DNA of 64,000 nt, taken from NCBI RefSeq assembly GCF_949987535.1, contig NC_080067.1:53442910-53506909 (forward strand). Reading direction: 5' to 3'. The position numbers were made by a program, and so were the translations under genes. A model generated the notes under the pieces. That model was not told the origin of the DNA. It did not search any database and saw only the letters and a list, made by a program, of their open reading frames with translations. This stretch comes from Balaenoptera acutorostrata. Lineage: Eukaryota > Chordata > Mammalia > Artiodactyla > Balaenopteridae. Positions 1-12,855 of the stretch are shown piece by piece (positions within the stretch are counted from its first letter, which is position 1; each line of letters starts with the position of its first letter).

Positions 1-1615
1 TCTTAACTGGCAACTTCTCAACACCTCACGTCTCCCCAAACTCCTCTTTTGAGGATAGGAGGGTCGAGGGAGTACAGTTTGAGATGCTGTAAACTGGGTT
101 GTTTTCAATGTTATATCTCCATGGCCTAAAAAGGAAGAGAAAAAGGATGTCCAGCCTGTTTGTTTTGCTTTGTTTTTCAAAAATTTGTGTGTTTAAATGT
201 TGCTTCAACTGGAACTAATCCTGACCTACCTCTTGGGAGACTACTGCCTCTGAAAAATGGTTTAACATTCTAAAAATGATGTGAGTCCAAAAGTTAAAGT
301 TTGAAGTAGGAGTGAATAGTGAGGTAGAACAGCATTCTGTCTCTTTTTTGGAGGATTTGGATTTCACTCCACTCTTTTTGAGTAGGAGAAAACAGATCTG
401 TCTTTTCTCTGTTTGGATAAGGAAGGGAGAGGGCTTAAAGAAGAGAAACATTTTCAATACCAGCTGTTCCCTAACTCAAGCCCTGAATAAATTTATTCTT
501 TCTTGAGCTGGAGATACTAGAACAAAACCCTAAAGAGAATGGCAAATGGAGAGTGAATCAATGAAGCCAATTTTATTATTCTAAGTACAAATTTTTTAGA
601 AAACACAAAGGCTACGGGATAGGTTAACCACAGTTTAATCCAGATCCTGTGATAAGAACATAGGTTTCTAACAAAAGCTCTGGACTATACTGTAGTGGGA
701 GAGCTTTCAAGACTTCTCTGAGTGATAAACCCCAGTTGCTAATTCTTTTCATAAGGGTCTCCATCATATTTAAGCAATTATTACCAGATAGGTGAATCAA
801 ATAATGCCATCTCAAGACTGAGCAACTTTTATTTTTGGATAATTGTGGCTTTAACATCTAGTCTAAATATAGTCTTAATAGCAGGGTCTTCACATCAGTA
901 CACTATCTAGACTTAATATTTAGATTCTTCGCCAAGTTTAAGATCTCATGAGAAAGATTTAACTCATAAACATATTGCTAACTAAATTTACAGAGCAGGT
1001 TTGGGATGTGTGTGCTTAAGCTCAGCAAGAATTTAACTATTTCAGTAAAGATTTGAGTAGAATACAAATGAATAAGCATGTCAAATGGGAATTTAAAAAG
1101 AATGCTTCAGTGTGACTGCATATTTTATTCATTTTGGCCACTGACAATATGTCTGCTTAAAGCTAATATGTGGGACCTCCAGGCAAGCTAGAATTCTATC
1201 TTTCCTTGACCCACCCATTCTTTTATGAGAAAGTATTTACTACACAATCTTTTCTCCCCCTGTCTTACCCAGATGCTCTCTTCAGAGAAGTTTTCCATTT
1301 CTTTTGAGGCACCAAAATTTTGGATTTGCTCAAACAAAACTTGTCATTTTCCCTACACTCTACTATAGGTTCTATACTGTTGCCCGGATTTTTCATCCTT
1401 ACAAACCACTCTCAGCTCTGCTGTACGAAAAGTCATGGATCTTGGCACTCAGCAGACGTGGGTCCAAGCACCATTTCTATCACTTGCTAGTACATGTTCT
1501 TTTAAACTTAATACGGAGAGCATCAGTTTCCTTGTCTAGACAATGACACAGTTTTGCAGCATAGTATAAGAATTAGAGATACAGTGCAAAGATAATGTTG
1601 AACTTATTGGAAGCT
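1..1615. other. Non-genic AT-rich stretch
   Basis: No recognisable gene, RNA or interspersed repeat. Open frames here are at most about 80 codons, lie on both strands and show no known motif. Confidence 0.55.
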
Positions 1616-1766
1616 CTTTTTTAAAATTTTTATTGGAGTAGAGTTGATTGACAATGTTGTGTTAGTTTCAGGAGTACAGCAAAGTGAATCAGTTATACAT
1701 ATACATATATCCACTCTTTTTAAGATTCGTTTCCCACATAGGTTATTACAGAGTACTGAGTGGAAT
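1616..1766 (-). mobile_element. L1 3' UTR fragment
   Basis: A T-rich start followed by the reverse complement of an artiodactyl/cetacean L1 3' UTR: the segments reading attggagtagagttgatt, gtgttagtttcagg and agcaaagtgaatcagtta are diagnostic. Only about 150 bp remain, so this is a strongly 5'-truncated insertion on the reverse strand. No convincing target-site duplication was found. Confidence 0.85.
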
Positions 1767-1776
1767 TAATAAGGAG

Positions 1777-2160
1777 CTAAGGGAAGCTAGAATGAAGATG
1801 AATGAAAAGCCATTCCTGTCCCTTCCAAATAGAGTCGGTGTGTGCTAAGCCCAGGACTGTGGGAGCAGCCGTGGTCCGTGAGAGCAGTGAGTCTTCTCTG
1901 AGAAAGGGAGTCCTTGGCCGGGGCTTCGCTTCCCCAGTGACTAACCCATCTGGGCAAGGGAAGCAAAGCCTGAAATGTTCGGAGTGCTGTGAGGGGAAGT
2001 CAGACCGACAGGCTGAGTTGCCTTTCTTGTCCTTGGCATTGTAACAGTGCACGGTCTTCTGTTGTTGCTGGAACCACTCAAGCATATAATGAATGGAGTA
2101 CCAGTGATTGGAAACGGTCGGCCCTCGATGATATTTCCGCAAGTTGTTTTCCTTCTACAA
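1777..2160. other. CpG-retaining unique block, possible exon or regulatory DNA
   Basis: About 12 CpG dinucleotides lie within roughly 340 bp, clearly denser than the flanks. A reverse-strand open frame of 121 codons (1777-2142) and a forward one of 80 codons (1802-2044) overlap it. I recognise neither protein. The block is too short and not rich enough for a classical CpG island. It could be an unannotated first exon, a decayed pseudogene or a conserved element. Confidence 0.3.
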
Positions 2161-2599
2161 CTTGGTAATGGATTTTTCTAACTTTAACAGGATGGTTGAA
2201 GTGTCTCATGATTTTATATGCTGTTGCCCCCTCTGGAGCCAACTCTGTCCAGTTATCGTGTCATTTTTTTCAACACTGAAAATCAACCGCTCTCCAAAAT
2301 CTTAAACGTTTTCCTTGGATGGTTACATGACCCTAAGCAAACAAACAAAGTGAAGAGCCATTCTGGTTCTTCTGGAGACATTAGAACTCTTTTTTTCTTT
2401 TTTTAATGAGTTAAGTTTTTGGATCTGTAGATTAGGTTCACTGAATTCTGCAGAGGTCAGGGGAGAGTAAGGAACGTTTGACAGTCTTTGTGCAGGAGGG
2501 AAATGGAGCTCTGTGAGGCTGACCCATTGCTGTGTGCGGAGGCCTGGCGGGCCATTTCATTGAATGGGAAGGCAGAGGGCGAAGTTGTGAGTATCGAGT
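2161..2599. other. Non-genic stretch
   Basis: Unique-looking sequence with a T-rich run near 2390-2405. No recognisable gene or repeat. Confidence 0.5.
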
Positions 2600-2725
2600 A
2601 ATGAAGCATTATGAAGACAGACTAGCAAGACGTACCTGGGTTACAATCCCAGCCTTCAGCTAACTAGATGGATGAACTTAGACAAAGTTCTTAAAATCCA
2701 TGAGCTTCAATTTTTACATCCTTTG
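2600..2725 (+). mobile_element. MIR SINE fragment
   Basis: Diverged MIR in forward orientation. The tRNA-related core reading cctgggttacaatcccagc is visible, followed by the segment corresponding to the MIR part with agcttcaatttttacatc. A second MIR in the opposite orientation follows directly. Confidence 0.65.
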
Positions 2726-2741
2726 TAGCATTGTGATGATT

Positions 2742-2996
2742 AACATGTATTGCGTACTTCTTATATGCTGGCCACTATTCTAAGCACTTTGCTTATATTA
2801 TTCTATTTAATTTTCACAACAATCCTATGAGTATACCTATGAGGTATAAAGCAAATATTACTCTTTGGATTGTAAAGGAAAGAAAACTAAGATAAAGAAC
2901 ACCTAGCTAAAGGTAACAAAGTCAGTAATGACAAAGTTAGAATTTTAACCTAGACGGTTGGACTCCAAAGCCTATATTTTTAACCATTGTGGTATA
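2742..2996 (-). mobile_element. MIR SINE
   Basis: Reverse-orientation MIR: cactattctaagcac, ttcacaacaatcctatgag and the later segment with aactaagataaagaacacc track the MIR consensus over about 250 bp, ending near an AT-rich remnant of the tRNA head. Confidence 0.8.
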
Positions 2997-5900
2997 ATTA
3001 AGTCACTTGACATATACCCTGGTATATAATTAGTATTTAATAAATGGGAGACTCCAATATATACTTACATATTATTTTTATATTTCAACATATGTCATCT
3101 GTATTCAAGATTTGTTTTTGGAACTTAAAAGAAGAATCAGTAAACTGTGCTTAAAATTTTTTTAATAAGCTCTGAGAATTTGCTGCTGGAACTTTAGAGT
3201 TGGCAGCTACACTGGTAACTGATTTAGGAAGTTCTACTCCCCCCTTATCACTGAGTGTAAACTCAGAGGTGACAGAGATGCTCTAGAATTGGTTTCTGCA
3301 TTGGATAGGGAATCTCTTTCTCTTCTGTTTCTAAGGACATGATTTTTTTCCCATGGAAAGGGAAAATTAAATGAGTCGATTCTTCATTTTTACTCTGTCT
3401 TCTTTAGCTTTCTATTAATTGATATGATCTTACGATTCTTTTCCCTAATTTTTGGGGTTCATATTTTTTCAGTCAATCCACTGATTACCCTTTCACCAGT
3501 TGAGTTTCTGTGCTCTAGACGCCGTGAAGACACCATTCTACAGTGACTACACACTAGGAAGCAGAGTCCCTTCTTCCCTTACTGTTGACACACATCAACA
3601 CTATGCCTTAATGCTTTATGGAAAGGCCCTGCTCTAGTCCCTCTTGAATAGAAAACCACAGAATTAACCACAAGGCCCTCTACATGCCTTCCAGAAGCCC
3701 CATCCAGCTTATTCTTCATACCCCCGAACATTAAAAAAAAACAAAACAAAACTAATTAAATCTTTAAATTTGCAGAATTTCAAGTATGGAATCAACCAGA
3801 CTTATTTTCAGATTTCCATTCAAGTCAATGTATTTTTTTTTTCTTTTGGGCACCTTAAAGTGTTCCTCAGTTTTCCACATTATCTGCTAACATGAACATT
3901 TTTCTCCAGCCCCACCGATGTCCTTCTTTCCAGTTCTTACCTTGTTTACCAGCCATCGGGACTCTGCTTCTACAGCCACACGTCCTGTATGTGTCCTCCC
4001 CACTGATGGTCCCTCATGAATCTACCTTCAGATTTATGTTATCTAAAAATATTTTTGCTGACAAACTTCACCCTATGATAATTCTTTGTATCCTAAGTAT
4101 GAAATAAGTTTTCAGTAAATTATTGATTATATACAGATACATGGCTTGTGAATTCTTTGCTAAGCATATGTTTAGATACGTAACACATGAGGTAATGACA
4201 GCACATGAGCATTGTCTGGTGTCACGTCCTGTCATTGTTACTCAGTTTGTATCATGTTCCTACATGGGTTGAAAAGTTGCTTTACAAATGTTCTCTACAC
4301 GTTTCGTATGTGATTGTTTAGTATCTCATGCTACCTTGTTTTGAGGAAGAGAACTTGATTTTTAACTTTTCCCACTTAATTCTGTCGTCTGGCCTCCTGT
4401 AAAGTTCCTACTCAAATGTTTTCTGAGATAATAAAAACACGTCAATTGTTCTTTATTCTTCATGTCAATTAAGTCAAATTTCTTATCCCTCATAATTGCT
4501 TAAATTCTTTAAAATTCTGATTTAGTTTTGCTCTTTCTTCTACATTTAATCCTTAACTAATGTCTGTGTATATGACCTATTTCAGGATCTTATTTTTTAA
4601 TAACTGTGCTTCATTCTAAGATTTTAATAAACCAACCAGCCAACAAATAAGTAAATAAAGATAAATAGAACAGATCAGTGAATTAAAAAGGGCCTTCGGG
4701 TAGGGGAAGCCCAATACCATTTTGATATTCTTGAATGAATTCACATGAGAAATCTAAATCCATGTGGTACATAAACTGAGCTTAGCAACCAAGTCTGACA
4801 TACTGACCATTTCACTGGACTTGTAAAAGCTGTCATTTTTGAATGAAGAAATGAAATTTGCATTGATTACCTAAATAGACTGACATTCATTTGCAAGAAC
4901 ATGATCAGTCTACAGCAAGCACACTAGCCAACGAGCACGTTCATTGGAAAATAGCTTCAGCTTAGTGTAAAATTAATATGTTCTTTTCCTTTCTTCAGCA
5001 TGGGCAGTAGGAACTTTTTGGTTTTGCTTAAGCATTATCTATTCCAGCTTATTCTTTGTTTACCTTTCTTAATGTAATAATAACACCATGGCACAAATGC
5101 ATTCTTCCCATGTGAGATAATTATATGAATTAAGTTAGTCCAACACTGACACCTAGCTTGAGTTCAAAACAGTTTTTTTTAATGTTTTGATTATAAGCAA
5201 GTAAATGAGCATATGTCCAATTACATTTTGGGTGCAATAGCTTTAGCCACCACATTTTGGCATTTTATTTTATTAGCTAAAAGTTCACATATGGTTTCCA
5301 TGTCTCCAAGCTGTCTTTAAGGATACAAGAGTTGTATAACCTAACATTGTTTTCTTTCCTTCTCGCTCCCAGCCCCCTCCCTATTTCTCACATATGCTCC
5401 CTCATAGAGGTGCCTCTCATAATTTTAAAGATTATATGTGCAAATTACGAAAACCTGAAAGTTTGCTGGTGCTTTGAAGAAACAATGAAAGAAATGCTTC
5501 CAACCCTAAAATTTTTACCTAAAAAAAAAATCTAAAATAAATGTCAAAATGTTTACTCTAGAAACAGCAGTGTTAGTATGCAAATATAGAAGGCTTTCAA
5601 TGATTTTTAGCTGCTTCCTTCTTATGGCCTGGTGTCACAGAATTCTTGTAGCCCCTTCCCTCTTCAGAACCCTCCCCAGCAGCTTTGGAATGAAGGAAGG
5701 GGGAAGCTCAGTGAACATCTTAAAGACTGAAATGTATGAGACACAGTCGTGCTGGTGAAGGACACAGGATAAGGGAGCACAAAGAAACATATTCAGCTCC
5801 TTTTGGTTTCAACATTCTGCCCTGTATATCTGTGTTACTGATACAGTTAATGGTTTGGAAAACTGCAAGACTTGCATATTTTGGCCAAGAGTTAAAGACA

Positions 5901-7140
5901 ACCTTTCTAAACAACTAAAACTTGGTTACTTTTTAAGGTTGTTACTCTCGAATTTCAAGAGCCTTGGGGTAAAGCAAATCTATTTGTTACCTTGCCTGTA
6001 TATTGAAAATGTTATATCCAATTTCCAAAAAAGTGGGAATTTTGAATATATTGTTGATTTACAAAGATTTCTGAAACTTCATATACACATAGTATTAAAT
6101 CAATATTAGAGACACTCTTCAAGTTCAATACATATTTAATTAAAAAAGGAAAACAGTAAGACCTTGAAATAGTCAACTGTGTTAAATGTTGCACTAGTTA
6201 TGCTATAGCAGTAGATGAGAGATCTGCTTTCAAAGATTAACTTAAAAAGCTATTTGTAGGCAGTCCTTGAGAACCAGGACATGGAATTTTTTGTCTCTTT
6301 TTCTCCTGAGGAACAAATCTGATGGGTAGCTGATGTGATGAAAAGTGTTTGAGCTTCACAGACCAAACAGAATCTACTTATCCAGATGATTTTCTTCTTT
6401 CACCCCTACAGGCAAAAATGTCTTTTCAGGTGATAGAAGAATCTTTGTTTCTTTGTGGGAAGTAGATCACAAAAGAAAGCCAACTGCTTACCAAATGGCT
6501 TTAATCTATAAAATCATTAACAATCCAAAGGAGACATTTAGGGTTTTTTTCAGTTATAATATATTGCATTTGAGCTGTGGGACGTATACCAATAGTGCTA
6601 TTTAGAATTTGGGCATACCATGAATATCGAAGTGCAAGCATGTTGTCCTGACTTAAGTTCACTTTTCAAATATGTCTCTCACTTATATTAACTACCACCT
6701 TTCTATATTTTGACTCATTTTGACTTTTTGAGAAGTCAGTTTTTGCAACAAATTGCCAATGAATTAGTTAGAGGGTTACAAATTTATAGTTGAGTCAGAA
6801 GTTTCAATTGCCTTTAAATTTGGCAGAAATGTATTCAAGACTGTTCACTTGCAGTGTCCAGACCTAACATTAATAGTATTTAACCTAGAGAATACATATC
6901 TGTCTTACAGAATTGAGGCTAGTGGCTTAACTGCTCATATCACATGATATGAAGCTTGTAGAAACTAAGATGCTCTCAGACTGTGGTTAAGACATAATAT
7001 AGGCTATTGTTCCTTATTACAGATCTCCTGTTACTGTATTATTTCTAAATGGGCCAATCTTTATATTATTATCCCATTTAGAGAGAATGTACAGAGTCCC
7101 ATATGAATGTTCTCAGGAATAGTAATTATTTTAATGGTAA
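2997..7140. other. Non-genic stretch
   Basis: AT-rich sequence without a recognisable gene. Pyrimidine-rich text around 3640-4010 faintly resembles the L2 ORF2 region, but the match is too weak to call. A run of A near 3731 and several short T runs are the only low-complexity tracts. Confidence 0.5.
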
Positions 7141-7144
7141 TAGA

Positions 7145-7355
7145 AATAGTAGGTGCCATTTATGAAACATCTACTCTGTGCCTGGTACTATGTTAAATGC
7201 ATTACATACATTATCTAGTTTAATGCTCCAACAATAACCTTATCCCCATGTTGTACACCAGAAAAGGAAGCTTAAAGAAATTACAGGTAACTTGCTCTAA
7301 GCCATACTACCCATAAATGACAAAACTGAAGTTTAGCCCACAAACTTCTCCAGGA
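7145..7355 (-). mobile_element. MIR SINE
   Basis: Reverse-orientation MIR. The string ctactctgtgcctggtact and the following segment ending in aaactgaagtttag match the MIR core and central domain over about 210 bp. Confidence 0.85.
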
Positions 7356-7945
7356 AACGGTTAATGAATTTTTTAAATGGTGCAAATTGTATGGTAGAAA
7401 TTACTCTTTTAATATTAGAGCATTTGATTAAGAAAATTATGTGAATCAGAAATTTTGAAGAATTTCACTACAAAGCATTTTAAAAGGAGGTATAATTTTT
7501 AATTAATAGTTTTGTAATAAACAATGTATGCACTAGGTATAAAATTCAAGTTAGAAAAGATTATACAGTAAAGAGGATATCTTTACTCTTACTTATAATC
7601 CTCAGTTTATACAATATTTGCTAAAATACAATATTTCTAAGATACTTTGCCATTTGAACAGTTATTCAATACAGTTCTGGCTAATGAGAGGAAAACAGAA
7701 ATTGATAGTTGGGGCTTTGGGGAATGTTCTTTGGAAGGCTGCAGAATGTACGGTGTCACTTCTCTCTGCCTGAAATATCAGTAAGAAGATGTTGGAAAGG
7801 GAACAACCATCCTGTAATAAGTAGATGGTAAGCCACATGGTGAGAATTAGTGAGAGAAAGAAAGAAGCAGCCTGTATCTTTGCTGGTATAATGGTAACAC
7901 TGTGGTAGCACCAGACTGCTTTTCTTTATTAGAAAAATAAAATTC
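7356..7945. other. Non-genic stretch
   Basis: AT-rich; no recognisable gene or repeat. Confidence 0.5.
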
Positions 7946-8213
7946 CTAATTTATGCTTCACCTTTTTAACAACAGTGTAATATTCTACTTTGTGGATGTA
8001 GTATAATTTATTTCTCATCACCCATTAAATTCCATTTAGATTGTTTTAATGCTCCCGTTAAAGACAATTCTGCAATAAATATCCAGGTTCATGTCATTCT
8101 GTGCATGAGCATGCATATTTGTGCAATAAATTCCTAGAAGCAGAGTTGCTTGGTCAAAGGGCACACACATTTCGAAACTTTAGGTGCCACCAAATTGCTA
8201 GTCATAGAAATCG

Positions 8214-8575
8214 TTGCAGTTTATTTTATTTTATTTTATTTTTTTAATATTTTTCTTAACCATATTTGCTTATTTATTTATTTATTTATTTATATTTTTG
8301 GCTGTGTTGGGTCTTCGTTTCTGTGCGAGGGCCTTCTCCAGTTGCGGCAAGTGGGGGCCACTCTTCATCACGGTGCGCGGGCCTCTCACTATCGTGGCCT
8401 CTCCTGTTGCGGACCACAGGCTCCAGACGCGCAGGCTCAGTAGTTGTGGCTCACGGGCCCAGTTGCTCCGTGGCATGTGGGATCCTCCCAGACCAGGGCT
8501 CGAACCCGTGTCCCCTGCATTGGCAGGCAGACTCTCAACCACTGCGCCACCAGGGAAACCCCATTGCAGTTTATT
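8214..8575 (-). mobile_element. CHR-type tRNA-derived SINE with target-site duplication
   Basis: Complete SINE on the reverse strand, element body about 8226-8563, flanked by a perfect 12-bp duplication ttgcagtttatt (8214-8225 and 8564-8575). The head is tRNA-like, the middle holds the CHR-specific segments (for example gctgtgttgggtcttcg in reverse) and the tail is a (TTTA)n/T-rich stretch. CHR SINEs are characteristic of Cetacea, hippos and ruminants, and this copy's internal structure resembles whale copies. Little divergence and an intact duplication suggest a fairly young insertion. Confidence 0.93.
8496..8549 (-). promoter_or_regulatory. Pol III internal promoter (A and B boxes) of the SINE
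   Basis: On the reverse strand the A box reads TGGCGCAGTGG (8539-8549) and the B box GGTTCGAGCCC (8496-8506). Both fit the tRNA-type consensus, so this copy keeps an intact-looking promoter. Activity is inferred, not shown. Confidence 0.75.
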
Positions 8576-11146
8576 GACATCAATTTATGAAAAAGCAGGT
8601 TTCTCCACATTCTTATTAATAAAACATAAAATTTTAGATTTTGTGTTCCAAACTGAAAAGCAAAAGGCAGATCCATATGTAGTTTTAATTTAAATTTCTG
8701 TCATTATAAATAAGGATGAAAATCTTTTTTATTTGTTATATGGCCATTTATTTTCCTTTTTCCACAGACTTTGACATTCCTCATTCAAATTTCCTTGTGT
8801 TCATTTTTACCTAACTATTCAAAGGAAATTTTCAAATATTAGGAAAATGATTGCTTTATTCTTATATAATTTATACACTTCTAGCTTTTAATTTGTATTT
8901 ATTGTTTTATGTTTTTTTAATCCATGAAGATTCCTTTACATTTAGTTGAATTTATTCATGCAGTTGAATTCAATTTATGCAATCAAAAAAGCCTTCTCCA
9001 CTCATTATAAAAACATTCTCCTGTGGATTTGAATATTCAATCCTTTTTGGAATTCATTTTGATGTAGCATGTGAGGTAGGGATTCAATATCAGTTTCTTC
9101 CAGATGTTTACTCAGTTGTTCCAACATAGTTATTGAATAAACCCTTTCCCCTTACTAATTTGTAATGCCACTTTTATCATATACTAGATGCCTATCCATA
9201 TCTGAGTCTATTTATGGCCATTTTGATCTATTCCATTAATCAATCTGTCTGGTCCTGTGCCAGCATCACACTGTTTTAATTATTGTAGCATTATAAGATG
9301 GTTCTGCGTTGGGCTTGGTCCCTCATTATTTTCATTTTTCAGCATTGTTCTTGCTCTTCTTGCTTGTTTAGTTTTCCACATGAACTTTAAAAACAGTATG
9401 TCTTCTTCTGAAAAAGGTTCTTATAAATTGAACATTAAATATATAGATTAATTAAGGAAAAATCTCTGACATGTTGTATCTTCATATCCAAAAACATTAT
9501 TTATTTATTTTCACATTTTCATTTATTTTAATCTTATTTTATTTCCTCAGTAGCATCTTATGATTTTCATCTTACAGATCTTATGCATTTTCTGTTAATT
9601 TATTCTTCTATTTTTCACTTTTTGTTGCTATTATTATTGTAAGAGGCGGTGTCTATTTTATCTCTTAACTTGCCATTGTTTTATACATGATTTCAGAATT
9701 TTAACATTTCCCCAACAAACTTATCAAATGCATTTCTTGCTTGTGAAGCTCTTTAATTGATTTCCTTGAATTTTCTAGGTAAATAATGTATCATTAGCAA
9801 ATAGTGGTAATTTTCTTCCTTTCCAGTGTTTAAGCTTATTATTGCTTCCTTTTCTCCAATTACAAAGGCTAGAGTAGAAGTTCAAATTCAAATTAGGGCT
9901 CTATTTTAACTACAAAAATATCAACAGGCTCTCCCAACTTGGCTCCCTACCCCATCCCCAATGCTATTAAATTTACCCTGTTACAGCCTTCTCTTGGAAG
10001 AGCTTAACAATCCATAGAAAATGTATGTTAGCTACAACTATTTTTTGGTGGAAAACAAGGTAGTGGAGAAAGGTAAAAATGGTGATATACTTAAAAACTA
10101 TATTGAGAGCCAATGGAATTTCTAGATAATGAAAATATTTATAAGCCTTAGGTAACAATTCCACCTTCTTAAATAGTATTTGCAGCAATAAAATTCAATA
10201 TAAAGAACATTTCCCTGGAGTTTAGTTTAAAGATATCTGTTTGGAAAATTCTTCACCTTAATCAAAGTAGATGTTCACATATATGATAGAGCTTTATAAA
10301 TATGTTCAATATTTTTTACTGGAATCAAATTTCAGTTATTTAATATGGAATGCTTTACATCTAAGTAAGTGAAAACTTTAAGATGACTAGATAACTTTTT
10401 AAAATTAGTGAACTTTGGATCAAATTATCAAATATTTAAGCCCTCTTCATTATTTGTTATAGCTCACATTTGATTTTCATGAGAAACAAAAAAGTGGCTA
10501 TGAGGAACCATCATGTAAGAAAAATGGAATATGTAAAATAATGAATTAAATAAGATCAAAGATGATAAAGTGAGTTTACTAAGATGAATAGTTTACCTGT
10601 TGCAAATGTTGATCTCAAAACTAATTTCACAGCAAATTCTTTCCTTAAAAAAAAAAAGAAAGAAACATGTCATGGCCAATAACTGCTGAAAAACTGTGGA
10701 GACTGGCACTTCCAAATGCTTGGCAGATTATTAAGCCAATTTTTATTGAGTCCATTCTAGCTGTTGGAGGGTCTGCGATTCCCAACTGTTTCACATCAGA
10801 GAATGAAAACAAGTAGGGCCCAGCCAAGACCACATTGGTGACTGCCAGCCCCTTTGTATGCCAAACATGAAAGCAACAAGTCCAGATGCTTTGATCCTTG
10901 CATTTTTGGATTTAGCCCAAAGTTATAGAAAAAAAGCACAACTCATGTTAGGACAACATACATTATAACTAGAAATCAATCAATAGCACTGTGACCTTCA
11001 AACTCAGTAAATGTTTGGAGTTAGTTTCAGAGCATGTAATCTAAATTGGGGACTGGAAGTTGGAACTGGTCCTAAACTAACAGAAAAAAAGGTATATTTT
11101 TAAAATACAGAGATTAAAGGAAGCAACAGATGAAGTTTTAATTTAT

Positions 11147-11190
11147 ATGTGTGTGTGTGTGTGCGTGTGTATATATACAGTATATATTCA
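11147..11190. repeat. (TG)n / (TA)n microsatellite
   Basis: About 12 TG units with one C interruption (11147-11170), then TA-rich sequence. Confidence 0.9.
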
Positions 11191-12061
11191 TGAAGAATGT
11201 ATTCTAATTTAGGAGACTCGGAATGGTAAGAAAAGAAAGCCACGACCGCAATGAAAACCTCTTTCCCTGCATATAATTAAAAGAGAAACCAAACTGTGGC
11301 AGGAAAATATATTGGAAGGAAATTATGAGCTTTCTCCCAGTTTAGGGTAAGAGAATAATGAGATAATTTAAGAGGTGAGTCACTTGGTTGCTAGGACACC
11401 GTCCTGACCTGCAGCAGCACTCTGGCCTGCCAACTTAGGAAACAATGGCTCTGGTCTGGGCGGGACTGTGGCCCTGAATTCCCCAACACAGGTATATTGA
11501 AGAACTGGTAATGCAGAGCTGAGCTGAAGAATTGATGGCCAATCTGGATTTGGGCACAAGTAAAACGGCAGCCTCAACCCTAGTATTTTAATCACTGCCT
11601 GTGGCCAGGGTAGTTACTTGAAAAAAAATCTTCTGGGAGAGAAGAAATAACAGTTAAAAGCAGCTTAGTTTAGGGGGGCAGGATCCGGCACCAAGAAATA
11701 ATTAAAAGTAATCTTGCATCCTTTATTTTATTTTGTTTTTTAACTTCACAGTAATGATTTGACTGTATTCTAACACAATTTCTGTCTAGACTACATTGTG
11801 TTAAAAACCTCACCGTTTTGTATTATAAAGCTTTCGAATCGTTCCTGGCACCAAACAGGCTGTTCTAGCACAAAAGCTAATATATTGTAACGCTGATAAC
11901 GTTCAAGAACCTATCATTACGATTTCTCTCTCTTTTCTCTTTTTTTTTAAGTACACTTTTTTTCTCAGTCAGAAAAGTAAATTAGTGGTGGTGATAATAC
12001 ATTGCAATCTCTACTGACATGTCAGAAAGGCAATGTACAGATAGTCTAACATTTTCAAAAC

Positions 12062-12094
12062 CTTCCAGGAACTGGTTTCTCCAGTTCCTGGAAG
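12062..12094. repeat. Perfect 14-bp inverted repeat with 5-nt loop
   Basis: Left arm cttccaggaactgg (12062-12075), loop tttct, right arm ccagttcctggaag (12081-12094). The arms are exact reverse complements, giving a GC-containing stem. No flanking terminator-like or transposon structure was seen. Confidence 0.9.
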
Positions 12095-12604
12095 ATCTGG
12101 TCTCAGCCTGCAAAAACAACTTTTTTTTTTTCCTGCAATATGAACTTACTCAAAATGCCTCACAGCATCTCCAAGAGAGCTGGGTCAGGAAAGATGATGA
12201 TGCTATCAGTTTGACTGTGTTATCCACATATTTTCTGGATGTCTACACATATGCCCATGCACAAGGCAGGGCCTATTAGTGGAAGGTATAAGATAAGAGT
12301 AAATTAAGGCACAAGATCAGAAGGTGGCTTGTTTGTAAATGAGCCCATTTACCCAAGTCTGGGAACAGCCTGATCCATAACTTAGAAATAATCCATCTTT
12401 TGCATTGAATGCTCATATCTTTATACATGTGTTCGATCCTCTTAGTAGAATTCTTCTTTTACTTGAAACAAATATTATGTCTAAATAGATATATACATAG
12501 TGAGTTGAAAAAAGTATATATCTATTCATTTATCTATTCATTCTTTGTTGAGCCTTTATAACTTATGAAAGACTTTGTTGGAGGCTGAAAGGAATTTTTA
12601 AAAG

Positions 12605-12855
12605 TGGAAAACAGTATGCTACAGTAGAAGGGTTACAGATTTGGAATAACAATGTTTAATTCAATCCTGGATTCTTCATTTAGCAAGGATACAACCTTGA
12701 AGAAATCACTTATTCTCTCTGTATTTCAGTTTCATCATTTCAAAAATTGAAATAAGGTCACTACCTGGCTCTACTCTGGTCTGTGAGGATTAAGGAAGGA
12801 AATATTAAATAGATGACAATCCTTTGTAAACTATAAATGTGGGGTCAGCATAGGT
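12605..12855 (+). mobile_element. MIR SINE
   Basis: Forward MIR: acagtatgctacagtag head, then the ctgtatttcagtttcatc and ctgtgaggattaaggaagg segments in the right order over about 250 bp. Diverged. Confidence 0.75.

Larger units (their letters stand above)
7946..9890 (-). mobile_element. Old L1 (L1M-type) relic, ORF2/3' region, interrupted
   Basis: Reads as a decayed L1 on the reverse strand. Phrases such as gtaatattctactttgtgg, ccagatgtttactcagttg and ctgtcttagt-like text near 9250 correspond to the reverse complement of ORF2 and its end. Stop codons occur in all frames. The second half keeps the RT-region wording that is also seen, much better preserved, in the young L1 at 51-58 kb. A CHR SINE is inserted at about 8.2-8.6 kb. 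Outer limits are approximate. Confidence 0.65.
9891..12600. other. Non-genic stretch with possible conserved DNA
   Basis: No recognisable gene. Complex, repeat-free text at about 10640-10910 and 11640-11925 could be conserved non-coding DNA; the latter keeps CpGs around 11840-11915. Contains a short TG microsatellite and a perfect hairpin, listed separately. Confidence 0.45.

Noticed and set aside
1609..1788. Target-site duplication ggaagct around the 1.6 kb L1 fragment
   Set aside because: The right copy (1782-1788) lies about 16 bp beyond the recognisable L1 end, and 7 bp is too short to trust.
8496..8549. tRNA gene
   Set aside because: The A and B boxes belong to the SINE head; no cloverleaf or complete acceptor stem was seen.
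8150..8693. Overlapping open frames up to 159 codons on both strands
   Set aside because: They fall within the CHR SINE, whose GC-rich body lacks stops; the same pattern recurs in the second SINE at 34.75-35.0 kb.
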